Source of the DNA: an uncultured Halomonas sp.
GTDB taxonomy: Bacteria; Pseudomonadota; Gammaproteobacteria; Pseudomonadales; Halomonadaceae
Reading direction: 5' to 3'
NCBI RefSeq assembly: GCF_947501415.1
Contig: NZ_CANMVL010000007.1
Span: 213,702-277,701 of the forward strand
Length of the DNA stretch: 64,000 nt
Part shown: positions 25,941 to 35,685 of the stretch, in pieces
Numbering within the stretch: position 1 is the stretch's first letter
How the letters are laid out: every line of letters starts with the position of its first letter
Position numbers and translations under genes: made by a program
Notes under the pieces: model-generated
Seen by the model: only the letters and a program-made list of their open reading frames with translations
Told to the model about the DNA's origin: nothing
Databases searched by the model: none

Positions 25941-27626
25941 TTACATCTCCTCCGGGGCGCCGACTCCCATCAGCTCCAGGCCATTGCGCAGCACCTGGCG
26001 GGTGGCCAGGCCCAGGGCCAGGCGGGCGTTGCGCAGGGCGTCATCCTCGACCATGACCTTCACCGCGTTGTAGCAGGTGTGGAAATCGGCGGCCAGATCG
26101 AGGAGGTACTGGGCGATCTGCTGAGGCTCGCGGGCGGCGGCCGCGTGAGTCACCGCTTCGGGGAAGCGGGCCAGGCGATTCAGCAGCGCCTTCTCCTGGT
26201 CCTCCTCCAGACGACCCAGGTTGTCCATGGCCAGGGCATGGTCGAAGGGCAGTCCGTCATTCGTTGCACGACGCTCGACGCTGCATACCCGGGCGTGGGC
26301 GTATTGCACGTAGTAGACCGGGTTGTCGTTGGACTGCGAGCGGGCCAGATCGATATCGAAGGTGAGCTGGGAGTCGGCACGTCGCGCGGCCAGGAAGAAG
26401 CGGGTGGCATCGCGCCCCACCTCGTCGATCAGGTCGCGGACGGTCACGTAGCTGCCGGCACGCTTGGAGAGCTTCACCTCCACGCCGGAGCGGGTCACCA
26501 TCACCATCTGATGCAGCACGTAGTCGGGCCAGCCCTGAGGGATGCCGGCTTCCAGGGCCTGCAGGCCGGCGCGCACCCGGGTCACGGTGGAGTGGTGGTC
26601 GGCCCCCTGTTCATTGATCACGGTGGTGAAGCCGCGCTGCCACTTGTCGAGGTGATAGGCCACGTCGGGCAGGAAATAGGTGTACTGGCCGTCGGTCTTG
26701 CGCATCACCCGGTCCTTGTCGTCACCGAAATCGGTGGTGCGCAGCCACAGGGCGCCATCCTGCTCGTAGGTGTGGCCATTCTCGATCAGGCGCTCGACGG
26801 TCGCCTCCACCTTGCCGTCGCGGTAGAGCGAGGACTCGAGGAAGTAGACGTCGAAGTTCACGCCGAAGGCCTTGAGGTCGAGGTCCTGCTCGCGGCGCAG
26901 ATAGGCCACGGCAAACTCCTGGATCGCCGCCAGGTCGTCCGGGTCGGCCTTGGCGGTAACGTGGCGGTCGTCGGCATGCACGGTCTCGCCACCCAGGTAG
27001 GCATTGGCCACATCGATGATATAGCCACCGCGGTAACCGTCCGCCGGCCAGCCTTCATCCTCGGGGCTGAGCCCCTTGACGCGGGCCTGTACCGAGAGCG
27101 CCAGGTTGGTGATCTGGGCGCCCGCGTCGTTGTAGTAGAACTCGCGGGTCACATCGAAGCCGGTGGCTTCGAGCAGGCGACAGACGCAGTCGCCGATGGC
27201 CGCCCCGCGACCATGGCCGACATGCAGCGGTCCGGTGGGGTTGGCGGAGACGAACTCCACCTGCACCTTCTGCCCCTGACCGGTGAGGCTGCGTCCATAG
27301 GCATCGCCCGAATCGAGCACCTGGCGGACCACCTGTGCGGCGGCGTCGGTGGCGGCGAAGAAGTTGACGAAGCCGGGGCCGGCGATTTCGATCCGGCTGA
27401 CCGCCGGGCTCTCGGGCAGGGCGGCCACCAGGGTGTCGGCCAGGTCGCGGGGCTTGCGGCCGGCCGGCTTGGCCAGCATCAGTGCCAGGTTGGTGGCGTA
27501 ATCGCCATGCGCCTTGTCTCGGGTCGGGTCGACCTTGATGGTCGGGGCGAGGTCGGCGGGCAGCACGCCCTGCTGCTTGAGGGAGTCGAGGGCGTCCTCG
27601 AGCAGCGCAACGATAGTCTCTTTCAT
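25941..27626 (-). CDS. argS: Arginyl-tRNA synthetase
   Basis: A 561-residue class I synthetase that charges tRNA-Arg. The N-terminal additional domain (about 1-110) recognises the tRNA D-loop; the HIGH-type signature is [19 protein letters not shown], the KMSK-type loop is [15 protein letters not shown], and the C-terminal anticodon-binding helical bundle ends [12 protein letters not shown]. The ATG at 27626 gives the standard [13 protein letters not shown] start; the longer frame from 27797 runs through intergenic repeat DNA. Two tRNA-Arg(ACG) genes lie at the far end of the window. Confidence 0.97.
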   Translation of the reverse strand: MKETIVALLEDALDSLKQQGVLPADLAPTIKVDPTRDKAHGDYATNLALMLAKPAGRKPRDLADTLVAALPESPAVSRIEIAGPGFVNFFAATDAAAQVVRQVLDSGDAYGRSLTGQGQKVQVEFVSANPTGPLHVGHGRGAAIGDCVCRLLEATGFDVTREFYYNDAGAQITNLALSVQARVKGLSPEDEGWPADGYRGGYIIDVANAYLGGETVHADDRHVTAKADPDDLAAIQEFAVAYLRREQDLDLKAFGVNFDVYFLESSLYRDGKVEATVERLIENGHTYEQDGALWLRTTDFGDDKDRVMRKTDGQYTYFLPDVAYHLDKWQRGFTTVINEQGADHHSTVTRVRAGLQALEAGIPQGWPDYVLHQMVMVTRSGVEVKLSKRAGSYVTVRDLIDEVGRDATRFFLAARRADSQLTFDIDLARSQSNDNPVYYVQYAHARVCSVERRATNDGLPFDHALAMDNLGRLEEDQEKALLNRLARFPEAVTHAAAAREPQQIAQYLLDLAADFHTCYNAVKVMVEDDALRNARLALGLATRQVLRNGLELMGVGAPEEM

Positions 27627-27797
27627 GGGGCGTTGGATATCCTGTGGCGTCGGGGTGAGCGGCCGATGAACCGGCGATAATGAGACGCTCGGCCCGGCGT
27701 GGGCATGGAAAGGGAGCCCTGTACGGGCATGGCCGGCCATTATCGGCAATTGCGCGCTGGCTTTAAAGGGCGGGGCTGTGCCCCGAGCGATACGCAT

Positions 27798-27865
27798 TAA
27801 GCCGTAAGCTTTAAGAAAAACCCCTTGCCGCCAGGCTTGACGTCGACATGCCGGCTTACGGCTTA
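27798..27865. repeat. Inverted repeat TAAGCCGTAAGC after priA, copy 3 of the GCCGTAAGCTT family
   Basis: TAAGCCGTAAGC (27798-27809) and GCTTACGGCTTA (27854-27865) are perfect 12-bp complements, with CTTTAAGAAAAACCCC inside the spacer. It begins 3 bp after the priA stop (minus strand), so it may act as its terminator: on the minus strand GGGGTTTTTC is transcribed within it. It shares GCCGTAAGCTT with the gap after elbB. Confidence 0.6.
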
Positions 27866-27868
27866 TCG

Positions 27869-30103
27869 CTAGGATAACGTCTGCGGATCAATATCCAGCG
27901 ACCAGCGCACTCGACGCGCCTCGGGAGTGGCCTCCAGCCAGGCGGTGAGCCAGGCGCTGGCCTCGTGAAGGGCGCTACGCTTTTCGGCGCCGAGCATCAG
28001 CTGCAGGTGGTAGCGGCCCTGGCGCCGCTCCATGGGGGCCGGCACCGGGCCCAGGCAGTCCACCTCCAGCTGGCGTTCGGCCAGCCAGGCTCGTAGTGCG
28101 GCGGCGGTGTGGCGACCCAGGTCGCCGGCGGCCTCTTCCTTCGCACTCTCCAGGCGCAGGAGGGCCAGGAAGCGGAATGGTGGCAGCGCGGCGGCGCGCC
28201 GCTCTTCCAGGAGGCGCTCGGCGAGGGCGGCATAGCCGCGCTCGGCCAGCAGGCGCAGGTGAGGGTCCTCGGGATGCATGGTCTGGACCAGCACTCGACC
28301 GGGGTGGGCGGCACGACCGGCGCGGCCAGCTACCTGTACCAGCAGCTGGGCCCCCTGCTCCAGGGCGCGGAAGTCACTGGCATAGAGGCCGGCATCGGCA
28401 TTGACCACCACGACCAGTGTGACATGAGGCAGATGGTGCCCCTTGGCGAGCATCTGAGTGCCCACCAGCAGGCAGGGGTCCCCGCGGCGAACCTCCGTCA
28501 GGGTCTGCTCGAAGGCGTCGCGACGGCGGGTGCTGTCGCGGTCGATGCGGTGCACCGGCACCTTGGGGAAGCGCTCGGCGAGAGTCTCCTCGGTGCGCTC
28601 GGTGCCGCTGCCCAGCGGCCGCAGGTCGATGCTCTGGCACTCGGGGCAGGCGTCGGGCAGGACGCGGCGGCGATCGCAGTGGTGGCAGGCCAGTAGCGGC
28701 GGCTGGCGGTGGAGGGTCATACGGGCGTCGCAGGCGTCGCACTCGGCCAGCCAGCCGCAGGCATGGCAGGCCAGAGTGGGAGCGAAGCCGCGGCGATTGA
28801 TGAAGACCAGTACCTGGTGGCCCGCGTCGAGGGTCTCCGAGATCGCCTCCAGTGCCGGAGGGGCCAGGCCACCCAGGCGGGGACGTCCCCGCAGGTCGAG
28901 AAGCTCCAGGCGTGCGGGGGCGTGGCGGGTGGCGCGCCGGGTCAAGGGCAGGTGGCGCCACTCGCCACGGTGCGCGCGGGCCAGGCTTTCCAGCGAGGGC
29001 GTGGCGCTGCCCAGCAATAGCGGGATGCGGTGGTGATGGGCGCGGGCCACGGCGAGGTCTCTGGCATGGTAACGCAGCCCATCCTGCTGCTTGTAGGAGG
29101 TGTCGTGCTCCTCGTCGACGATAAGCGCGCCGGGGCGGGCCAGTGGAGTGAAGATCGCCGAACGGGTGCCGACCACGATAGGAGCCCGGCCGCTGGCGGC
29201 GGCCTCCCAGGCATCCAGTCGTTCATGCTCGGTGAGTCCCGAGTGCAGGGCGACCACCGGTACTCGGAAGCGCTTGCGGAAGCGTGACAGGGTCTGGGGG
29301 GTGAGGCCGATCTCCGGTACCAGTATCAGCGCCTGGCGGCCGCGTCCCACGACCGCCTCGATCAACTGCAGGTAGACCTCGGTCTTGCCGCTGCCGGTGA
29401 CTCCCTCCAGCAGGCAGGGGTGGTAGCCATCGAGCCGCTCGTGGAGCGCCGAAAGGGCGTGGGCCTGCTCGCGGTTGAGCGGCAGCGCTGGGCTGGCCAG
29501 CAGATGGTCAGGATCGGGGAGAGGCGCGGCGGTGAGGGGTTCCTCGTAGCGCTCGACAAGCCCCTTGGTGGTGAGAGCCTTGAGCTGGTCGCGGCTGAAT
29601 GACTGGGCGAGGATCGCCTGGCTGGCCAGACCGTGGGGGTGCTGGCGCAACATCTCCAGCAATGCCGCCTGGCGCGGGGCTCGGGGCAGGGTGTCGCTCC
29701 CCGATGCGTGCCCCGCGGGGGTAAGCGCCCAGCGCTCGCGTGTGCGGGGAGCCAGCGCACGTCCCTGACGCAGCAGGACCGGCAGTGCCTGGTGCAGGGT
29801 GTCGCCCAGCGGGTGCTGATAGTAGCGTGCGGTAAAGCGGCACAGCCATAGCCAGTCCGGAGGCAGTGGGGCGTCGTCCAGGCAGGCAGTTACTGGCTTG
29901 AGGGCGGTCAACGGCAGGTCACTCTGCTCGCGACACTCCACCACGATGCCGACCACCTCGCGGCGACCGAAGGGCGCACGCACTCGTAGCCCCGGCTGCC
30001 AGCCGCAGGCCGGCACGTCGTGGGTCGGGCGGTAGTCGAACAGGCGATGAAGCGGCGAGGGAATGGCGACGCGTAGCACCCGCGGAATCGGTGAATCTGG
30101 CAA
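27869..30103 (-). CDS. priA: Primosomal replication protein N' (PriA helicase)
   Basis: PriA is a 3'-to-5' superfamily 2 helicase that restarts stalled forks. The product is 744 aa if it starts at the TTG at 30103, which follows GGAGG at 4-nt spacing and gives the expected [28 protein letters not shown] beginning; the upstream ATG at 30274 would add 57 unconserved residues overlapping the rpmE leader. Domains in order: the 3'-DNA-end-binding domain (1-105), a winged helix, Walker [18 protein letters not shown] box [12 protein letters not shown], the zinc-binding cysteine set (CHACG, CDACD, CHHCDRR, CPEC) and helicase motif [14 protein letters not shown]. It is divergent from rpmE. Confidence 0.95.
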   Translation of the reverse strand: MPDSPIPRVLRVAIPSPLHRLFDYRPTHDVPACGWQPGLRVRAPFGRREVVGIVVECREQSDLPLTALKPVTACLDDAPLPPDWLWLCRFTARYYQHPLGDTLHQALPVLLRQGRALAPRTRERWALTPAGHASGSDTLPRAPRQAALLEMLRQHPHGLASQAILAQSFSRDQLKALTTKGLVERYEEPLTAAPLPDPDHLLASPALPLNREQAHALSALHERLDGYHPCLLEGVTGSGKTEVYLQLIEAVVGRGRQALILVPEIGLTPQTLSRFRKRFRVPVVALHSGLTEHERLDAWEAAASGRAPIVVGTRSAIFTPLARPGALIVDEEHDTSYKQQDGLRYHARDLAVARAHHHRIPLLLGSATPSLESLARAHRGEWRHLPLTRRATRHAPARLELLDLRGRPRLGGLAPPALEAISETLDAGHQVLVFINRRGFAPTLACHACGWLAECDACDARMTLHRQPPLLACHHCDRRRVLPDACPECQSIDLRPLGSGTERTEETLAERFPKVPVHRIDRDSTRRRDAFEQTLTEVRRGDPCLLVGTQMLAKGHHLPHVTLVVVVNADAGLYASDFRALEQGAQLLVQVAGRAGRAAHPGRVLVQTMHPEDPHLRLLAERGYAALAERLLEERRAAALPPFRFLALLRLESAKEEAAGDLGRHTAAALRAWLAERQLEVDCLGPVPAPMERRQGRYHLQLMLGAEKRSALHEASAWLTAWLEATPEARRVRWSLDIDPQTLS

Positions 30104-30193
30104 TTGGCCTCCGGCGGCGACTCTGGTAGTATGCGGCGCTCCCCGGCGCCTGATCGACGGCTCGGGGGTTCCGGTGATCCCATGATTGTTTGG

Positions 30194-30223
30194 CAATCGA
30201 TAGTGTTGCTCGTCAATCGATAG
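30194..30223. promoter_or_regulatory. Direct repeat CAATCGATAG x2 with 20-bp period (priA-rpmE interval)
   Basis: CAATCGATAG occurs at 30194-30203 and again at 30214-30223, exactly 20 bp apart, two helical turns. The first copy is part of GATTG-TTTGG-CAATC (30184-30198). The element lies between divergent priA and rpmE, with a TTGGCA -35-like hexamer at 30191-30196. It looks like a two-site operator; the regulator is unknown. Confidence 0.5.
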
Positions 30224-30285
30224 ACAACCGTGTGCGGTGCCTGGCAGCGGATCAGGTGGCGGCATACAGCGCAACGAGGCTCAAG

Positions 30286-30498
30286 ATGAAACAAGGTATC
30301 CACCCCGAATACAAGACGATCAGCGCGACCTGTTCCTGCGGCGCCACCTTCGAGGTCGGCTCCACCGCCGGTCGCGATCTGGAGCTGGACGTCTGCTCGC
30401 AGTGCCACCCTTTCTATACCGGCAAGCAGAAGCAGGCCACCACCGGTGGTCGCGTCGAGCGCTTCAACAAGCGCTTTGGCGCCGCGCTCAAGCGCTGA
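30286..30498 (+). CDS. rpmE: 50S ribosomal protein L31 (zinc-binding form)
   Basis: A 70-residue L31 that begins [10 protein letters not shown]. It has [10 protein letters not shown] and [13 protein letters not shown], the four cysteines of the C+ (zinc-coordinating) paralogue, and ends in the basic [11 protein letters not shown] stretch. L31 bridges the ribosomal subunits. Many bacteria keep a second zinc-free paralogue under Zur control; only this C+ copy is in the window. The start follows GAGG; a longer frame from 30190 is spurious. A perfect terminator lies 26 bp after the stop. Confidence 0.97.
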   Translation: MKQGIHPEYKTISATCSCGATFEVGSTAGRDLELDVCSQCHPFYTGKQKQATTGGRVERFNKRFGAALKR

Positions 30499-30524
30499 TC
30501 GCGACCGATATCGGTCAGCCGTCA

Positions 30525-30559
30525 CGAGAACCCGCCTTCCTGGCGGGTTCTCGCGTTTT
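30525..30559 (+). terminator. Rho-independent terminator of rpmE
   Basis: CGAGAACCCGCC (30525-30536) pairs with GGCGGGTTCTCG (30542-30553), a perfect 12-bp stem with a 5-nt loop, followed by CGTTTTGG. It is 26 bp after the rpmE stop. Confidence 0.85.
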
Positions 30560-30640
30560 GGCGGCAAGGTGCCGGTAGCGGCTCAGCCGAGCGCCCAGCA
30601 GGCGCTTCGAGGGGCGCTGTTCAGTAGTGGAATAATTTTC

Positions 30641-30658
30641 TATACTTGTTTAACAAGT
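30641..30658 (+). promoter_or_regulatory. Palindromic operator ACTTGTT-T-AACAAGT overlapping -10 TATACT before the malic enzyme gene
   Basis: TATACT (30641-30646) matches five of six -10 bases. The 15-bp perfect palindrome ACTTGTTTAACAAGT spans 30644-30658, overlapping it by 3 bp, and lies 25 bp before the ATG. Its centre reads TTGT-TTA-ACAA, fitting the TNGT-N3-ACNA pattern recognised by FadR/PdhR/LldR-type GntR repressors. The position is ideal for repression of initiation. The regulator is not in the window. Confidence 0.6.
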
Positions 30659-30682
30659 CACCCTTCCTGATGGACTTCGAGC

Positions 30683-31951
30683 ATGACTGACGCAAGACAG
30701 GCGGCGCTGGACTACCACGCGAAACCCATTCCCGGAAAACTCTCCATCGAGCTCACCAAGCCCACCGCCACTGCCAAGGACCTGGCACTGGCCTACAGCC
30801 CCGGTGTGGCAGAGCCGGTGCGCGAGATCGCCCGAGACCCTGAAAATGCCTACCGTTACACCGGCAAGGGTAACCTGGTGGCCGTGATCTCCGATGGTAC
30901 TGCCATCCTTGGTCTGGGCAATCTCGGGGCGTTGGCCAGCAAGCCGGTCATGGAAGGGAAGGGGGTGCTGTTCAAGCGCTTCGCCGGTATCAACTCCGTT
31001 GACATCGAGGTCAATGCCGAGAGCCCACAGGCCTTTATCGATACCGTGGCGCGCATCGCCGATACCTGGGGGGGCATCAACCTCGAGGACATCAAGGCCC
31101 CCGAGTGCTTTGAGATCGAGCGCACGCTCATCGAACAGTGCAGCATTCCGGTGTTCCATGATGACCAGCACGGCACCGCCATCGTCACCGCTGCCGGGAT
31201 GCTCAATGCCCTGGATATTGCCGGCAAGAGTCTGTCCGAGGCGAAAATTGTCTGCATGGGGGCCGGCGCCGCGGCCATTGCCTGCATGAAGCTGCTCGTC
31301 TCCTGTGGAGCGCGTGCCGAGAACATCGTGATGCTCGATCGCAAGGGCGTGATCCACAGCGGGCGTGAAGATCTTAATCAGTACAAGGCGATGTTCGCCG
31401 TGGAGACCGACAAGCGCACCCTCGATGATGCCATCGATGGCGCCGATGTCTTCGTGGGGCTCTCCGGCCCAGGCTTGATGAGCGCCGACCATCTGCTCAA
31501 GATGGCTGCCAACCCGGTGGTATTTGCGTGCACCAACCCGGACCCGGAAATCCATCCGGATGTCGCTCATGAGACCCGTGATGACGTGATCATGGCCACC
31601 GGTCGCTCCGACTACCCCAATCAGGTCAACAATGTACTGGGTTTCCCGTTCATCTTCCGTGGCGCCCTGGATGTTCGGGCCACACGCATCAACGAGGAGA
31701 TGAAGGTGGCGGCGGTGCATGCGCTCAAGGATCTGGCACGGGAGCCGGTGCCCGGTGATGTGCTCGAGGCCTATGGGAAGGAGAGCATGAGTTTCGGTCG
31801 CGACTACATCATTCCCACGCCGGTCGATGTGCGCCTGCTGGACCGAGTGACCTCCGCCGTCGCCCAGGCGGCCGTGGATTCCGGTGTGGCGCGCCGCCCC
31901 TACCCCTCGCACTATCCACTCAAGACCGTGGACGATGTCTACGGAACATGA
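30683..31951 (+). CDS. Malate dehydrogenase (oxaloacetate-decarboxylating), short malic enzyme
   Basis: It decarboxylates malate to pyruvate and CO2 with reduction of NAD(P)+. The 422-residue protein has only the malic-enzyme part (N-terminal domain to about 160, then an NAD(P) domain with MGAGAAAIACMKLL); the C-terminal phosphotransacetylase-like domain of E. coli MaeB (759 aa) is absent. Conserved pieces are YSPGVAEPVREIA, YTGKGNLVAVISDGTAILGLGN, FHDDQHGTAIV, and FACTNPDPEIHPD. Cofactor choice is undetermined. A palindromic operator overlaps its -10 region. In Pseudomonas a malic enzyme gene lies in the same place between rpmE and ponA. Confidence 0.93.
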   Translation: MTDARQAALDYHAKPIPGKLSIELTKPTATAKDLALAYSPGVAEPVREIARDPENAYRYTGKGNLVAVISDGTAILGLGNLGALASKPVMEGKGVLFKRFAGINSVDIEVNAESPQAFIDTVARIADTWGGINLEDIKAPECFEIERTLIEQCSIPVFHDDQHGTAIVTAAGMLNALDIAGKSLSEAKIVCMGAGAAAIACMKLLVSCGARAENIVMLDRKGVIHSGREDLNQYKAMFAVETDKRTLDDAIDGADVFVGLSGPGLMSADHLLKMAANPVVFACTNPDPEIHPDVAHETRDDVIMATGRSDYPNQVNNVLGFPFIFRGALDVRATRINEEMKVAAVHALKDLAREPVPGDVLEAYGKESMSFGRDYIIPTPVDVRLLDRVTSAVAQAAVDSGVARRPYPSHYPLKTVDDVYGT

Positions 31952-31980
31952 GCCCCTGTGTGCTAGAAGCTGCCCATGAT

Positions 31981-32004
31981 GACGCCGGCCCTCGAGCCGG
32001 CGTC
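31981..32004. terminator. Hairpin between convergent malic enzyme and DUF481 genes
   Basis: GACGCCGGC (31981-31989) and GCCGGCGTC (31996-32004) form a perfect 9-bp stem with a 6-nt loop in the 73-bp gap between the two stop codons. The downstream T content is low (AGTCTATG). Confidence 0.55.
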
Positions 32005-32024
32005 AGTCTATGTGCGCTGCTGGT

Positions 32025-32789
32025 TTACCAGTCGTAGAGAATGGAAGCGCTGGTGGTATAGTCGGTGCGCGCCTCAGCGTCCGCCGGCGGGCGGGAGGTA
32101 TCCTTGATCTCGTGTGACAGCTTCAATGCCAGATGTGAGTTGAGCCGGGCGGTGAGTGACGAAAGTGATCGCGAGGTCGTGTTGTCGTCGGTGGCTTCCA
32201 GTGAAAGTTCTTGCTCCAGGCTTGCGGTCTTCGAGAAAGCCCACTCGTAGGCCATCGCGCCGTATGCCACGCCCAGCGAGGCGTTCTCCTTCCCTTCGAT
32301 GCGGTCGTAGCGGTAACCCGGGCCCGCCTCCAGTGAAAGTCGGTGACGCTCGTCGTCGAGCAGGTCTCGCCCATAGCCGGCTATGGCGGTGAATTGCCGG
32401 TCATAGCCGCTGAAGCGGTCTCTCTCTCCGCGGGCGAAACCAAAGAGGTAGTGAGGGCCTTCGAGATTAAAGCGCTCGCGGCCGGCGACGAGGTACTGCT
32501 CGGCGCTGGTATCGCCGTCACGACTGACATTGCGGACCTCGCCCCGCAGGGTATGAGTCCAGTTGTCGGTCAACCAGGTGAGTCGACCCTTGGCGATCAG
32601 GGTCTGGCTGTCGGTGTTGCCGGACATATGGGTGTAGCCCAGCTCGGCGCTGCCGCTGAAGGCCTCGTCGTCCTCTGCGGGCAAGGGTGGGGCATAGAAG
32701 GGGGTGGAGTGCACCTTGCCCGCGATTGCTAACAGGCCGAAAAGCGCCAGCCATACAGGTGTGCAGGGCCGAATCGCAGAATACGGCAT
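32025..32789 (-). CDS. DUF481 family outer-membrane beta-barrel protein
   Basis: The 254-residue product has a signal peptide (helix WLALFGLLAIAG, cleavage near VHS-TPF at about residue 27) and then alternating hydrophobic strands ending in Trp (SILYDW), as expected of a Gram-negative beta-barrel. FSGSAELGYTHMSGNTDSQTL, GRERFNLEGPHYLFGFARGERDRFSG and EAGPGYRYDRIEGKENAS are typical of DUF481 (salt-stress-induced YdiY-type) proteins. The function is unknown. The ATG at 32789 starts the signal peptide; the longer frame from 33056 is antisense to ponA. It sits 109 bp after ponA. Confidence 0.88.
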   Translation of the reverse strand: MPYSAIRPCTPVWLALFGLLAIAGKVHSTPFYAPPLPAEDDEAFSGSAELGYTHMSGNTDSQTLIAKGRLTWLTDNWTHTLRGEVRNVSRDGDTSAEQYLVAGRERFNLEGPHYLFGFARGERDRFSGYDRQFTAIAGYGRDLLDDERHRLSLEAGPGYRYDRIEGKENASLGVAYGAMAYEWAFSKTASLEQELSLEATDDNTTSRSLSSLTARLNSHLALKLSHEIKDTSRPPADAEARTDYTTSASILYDW

Positions 32790-32898
32790 GGTCTGTCTCT
32801 CGGATTGCCAGGTGTCGTGATGGGTGAGCGGCGCGTGAGGCAGCAAAAGGGGGATGCCTCCACGCCGCTTCCAGCTAATGCCGGGGTTGGTCGCAGCG

Positions 32899-35415
32899 TT
32901 AGAAGATCGCCTCGTAGACGCCCGTGCCCTGAGAGCCACTCTGCTGTTCCACCTCGCGCTCCACACGGCGTGGCTGCTGCTCAGGCAGATGATCGGGGTG
33001 GAAGAGTTCGCTGATGCCGCCGCGCGATACGCGTCGGCCGGTCTCGGGATCGACACGGGCGGTGACCAGCTCGTCAGGAGCCTCCGGCATGGCCGGGGGC
33101 TTGCCGTCGAGGGCCTGGCCCATGAACGCTATCCAGATCGGCAGGGCAGCATTGGCACCGTATTCGGCGGTGGTGGTGTTGTCATCCTTGCCTAGCCAGA
33201 CCGTGGCCACCAGGTCGCTGTTGAAACCGGCGAACCAGGTGTCGCGCTGACCGTTGGTGGTGCCGGTCTTGCCGACGATATCCTCGCGGCCCAGCTCCAG
33301 GGCACGGCGGCCAGTGCCGTTCTCGATCACGTCACGCAGCATGTCGCGCAGGATATAGAGGTTGATGGGATCGACCACGCGCTCGGCGACGGCGTGGCGC
33401 TCACCGTCGAGCGTTACCTCCTCCTGACCGGCGCTGCACTCGCGGCATGCCACGGCCGTCTCCGTCTCTTCCACCATCGTTTCGCCCTTGGCGACGCGCT
33501 CGATAAACCAGGGCGAGACCTTGAAGCCCCCGTTGGCCAGAACCGCATAGGCGCTGGTCATCTCCAGGGGGGTCAGGCTGGCGCTGCCCAGTGCCAGGGA
33601 GAGGCCATGGGGAAGGCGCGACTCATCGAACCCGAACCCTTTGAGAAACTCGATGGTCTCGTTAAGGCCTACCTCACGAAGCACGCGGATGGTCACCAGG
33701 TTGCGAGAGCGTGCCAGGGCATTGCGCAGACGCATCGGGCCCAGGAAGTCCCCGCTGGAGTTGACCGGGCGCCACAGCTCGTTGCTGCCGTCGTCGATCA
33801 CCACCGGGGCGTCGTTGACGACGCTGGCGGCGGTCATCATGCCGCTCTCGAGTGCCGCCAGATAGATGAAGGGCTTGAAGATGGAGCCCGACTGGCGCTG
33901 AGCCTGTACGGCACGATTGAACTTGCTGGCGTTGAAGTCGAACCCGCCCTGCAGGGCGAGAATGGCTCCGGTATCGGGGTGCATTACCACCAGCGAGCCT
34001 TCCGCGTCGGGGCGCTGGGCCAGGCGAAGGCTGCCATCTTCACGCTCCATCACGCGCACCAGGTCGCCACGACCGGCGATCTCGGCTGCCGAGCCTGGCT
34101 CGGCACCGCGGTACCGTGCGCTCTTGTACTCGCGGGCCCAGGAGAGACCGTCCCACTCGATGGTCCGCAGTTTGCCTTCACGCATCAGCACGCGCATCTG
34201 GCGGCCTTCACTCTCTACCACGATGGCGGGATGCAGGAGTCCATAGCGCGGAGTGCGCTGCAGCACCTGGACCCAGTTGCTGACGTCGCCATCGATTCCC
34301 TCGACACGAGTCTCGCTGCGCTCGGCGGCGCGTCGGGCGGTCTCAAGCACTTCGGGGGACTCGTCGAGCTCCTCCTCCAGGCCGCTGCGTTCGGTGCGAT
34401 CCTGCGCCTCTGCCAGGCTCGGCGGCAGCTGCTTCTCCTCCGGGCCACGCCAGCCGTGACGGGTGTCGTAATCGATCAGGCCCCGGGCCAGAGCGCGGCG
34501 CGCCATTGGCTGGAGCTCGCTGTCCAGGCTGGTAGTGATCTTGTATCCGCCGGTGTAGACCTCGCTCTCCCCGAAGCGCTCCACGGCATACTGGCGGGCC
34601 ATCTCGGCGACGTAATCGGCATCGACTTCCGCCTGGGCGATATGGCGTTCGGCGGTGATGGGGGCCTGCACCGCTTCATCGTAGGTGGCCTGGTCGATAT
34701 GCCCCAGTTCCCGCATGCGGAACAGGATCCAGTTGCGGCGAATCAGTGCGCGCTCCGGGTTGGTCAGCGGGTTGAAGCTGGAGGGGGCCTTGGGCAGGCC
34801 GGCAATCATCGCCTTCTCGGCCAGGGTCAGCTCGGCCAGCGGGCGGTTGTAGTAGATTTCGGCGGCGGCGGCGATACCGTAGGCGCGGTGGCCCAGGAAG
34901 ATCTTGTTGACATAGAGCTCGAGGATCTCCTCCTTGCTGAGCACCTGCTCCATCTGCAAGGCGAGCAGGATCTCGCGAATCTTGCGGGTAAAGGTACGAT
35001 CCAGAGTCAGCAGGTAGTTACGCGCCACCTGCATGGTGATGGTGGAGCCGCCGGACTGGATCTCCCCACCACTGGCCACCAGTTCCCCGGCCGCACGCAG
35101 CAGACCCTTGGGGTCGACACCACGGTGTTCGAAGAAGGCGTCATCCTCAGCGGCCAGCAGTGCCTGGATAAACTCCTCGGGGATCTGGTCATGATCGATC
35201 GGCAGGCGACGCTCCTCGCCATACTCGCCGATCAGCTTGCCGTCGCGGGTATAGATGCGCAGTGGTGAGTGCAGCTCGAAGTCCTGGAGCTGGCGCACGT
35301 CGGGGAGACCGGGGGCAAAGTAGAGGGCGGCGCCGACCACGCCCAGCCCGGCCGCGGCGATCAGCGAGATGGTCAGCCAGACCAGGGATAAGAGCAGGGT
35401 TCTGATAAACGTCAT
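32899..35415 (-). CDS. Penicillin-binding protein 1A (bifunctional transglycosylase/transpeptidase)
   Basis: An 838-residue class A PBP that polymerises and crosslinks peptidoglycan. After a short cytoplasmic tail and one membrane helix (about 6-30) comes the GT51 domain with EDDAFFEHRGVDPKGLLRA and GGSTITMQVARN, then an OB-like insert (about 300-430) and the transpeptidase with SGSIFKPF (SxxK), SRN (ARSRNLVT) and KTGTTNGQRDTWF (KTG). A Cys-x-x-Cys (ACRECS) lies in the second domain. It is divergent from pilM, the arrangement known for ponA/mrcA in pseudomonads. No symbol is entered because ponA and mrcA are both in use for it. Confidence 0.96.
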   Translation of the reverse strand: MTFIRTLLLSLVWLTISLIAAAGLGVVGAALYFAPGLPDVRQLQDFELHSPLRIYTRDGKLIGEYGEERRLPIDHDQIPEEFIQALLAAEDDAFFEHRGVDPKGLLRAAGELVASGGEIQSGGSTITMQVARNYLLTLDRTFTRKIREILLALQMEQVLSKEEILELYVNKIFLGHRAYGIAAAAEIYYNRPLAELTLAEKAMIAGLPKAPSSFNPLTNPERALIRRNWILFRMRELGHIDQATYDEAVQAPITAERHIAQAEVDADYVAEMARQYAVERFGESEVYTGGYKITTSLDSELQPMARRALARGLIDYDTRHGWRGPEEKQLPPSLAEAQDRTERSGLEEELDESPEVLETARRAAERSETRVEGIDGDVSNWVQVLQRTPRYGLLHPAIVVESEGRQMRVLMREGKLRTIEWDGLSWAREYKSARYRGAEPGSAAEIAGRGDLVRVMEREDGSLRLAQRPDAEGSLVVMHPDTGAILALQGGFDFNASKFNRAVQAQRQSGSIFKPFIYLAALESGMMTAASVVNDAPVVIDDGSNELWRPVNSSGDFLGPMRLRNALARSRNLVTIRVLREVGLNETIEFLKGFGFDESRLPHGLSLALGSASLTPLEMTSAYAVLANGGFKVSPWFIERVAKGETMVEETETAVACRECSAGQEEVTLDGERHAVAERVVDPINLYILRDMLRDVIENGTGRRALELGREDIVGKTGTTNGQRDTWFAGFNSDLVATVWLGKDDNTTTAEYGANAALPIWIAFMGQALDGKPPAMPEAPDELVTARVDPETGRRVSRGGISELFHPDHLPEQQPRRVEREVEQQSGSQGTGVYEAIF

Positions 35416-35685
35416 GAAATGGCGGTGTCCATGCAGGGAACTGGAGCGGATGTGAAGCGATGACGATACGTGGTTGCGACATTGGTTGCCGGGCCATTAT
35501 AGAAAGCCCGGCCGAGGGTCACCAGCGTTGACGATGCTAGCCCAAGGTTTACCGTGTTAGTAATGGCAAGATCATGTAACCTCATGCGACAAAACTGAGG
35601 TAAGCAATCGAGACCTGCCGCCGTCACCAAGGCAGGCACATGTCAAGGCGAGCAAGCCGCACGACTCAGCAGGGGCAGGATAGAG

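Noticed and set aside
30104..30285. Zur box before rpmE
   Set aside because: The AT-rich Zur dyad is absent, and the L31 encoded is the zinc-binding form that is not normally Zur-repressed.
35600..35685. Sigma54 promoter before pilM
   Set aside because: AGGCAC at about 35633 lacks a TTGC element at the required spacing.
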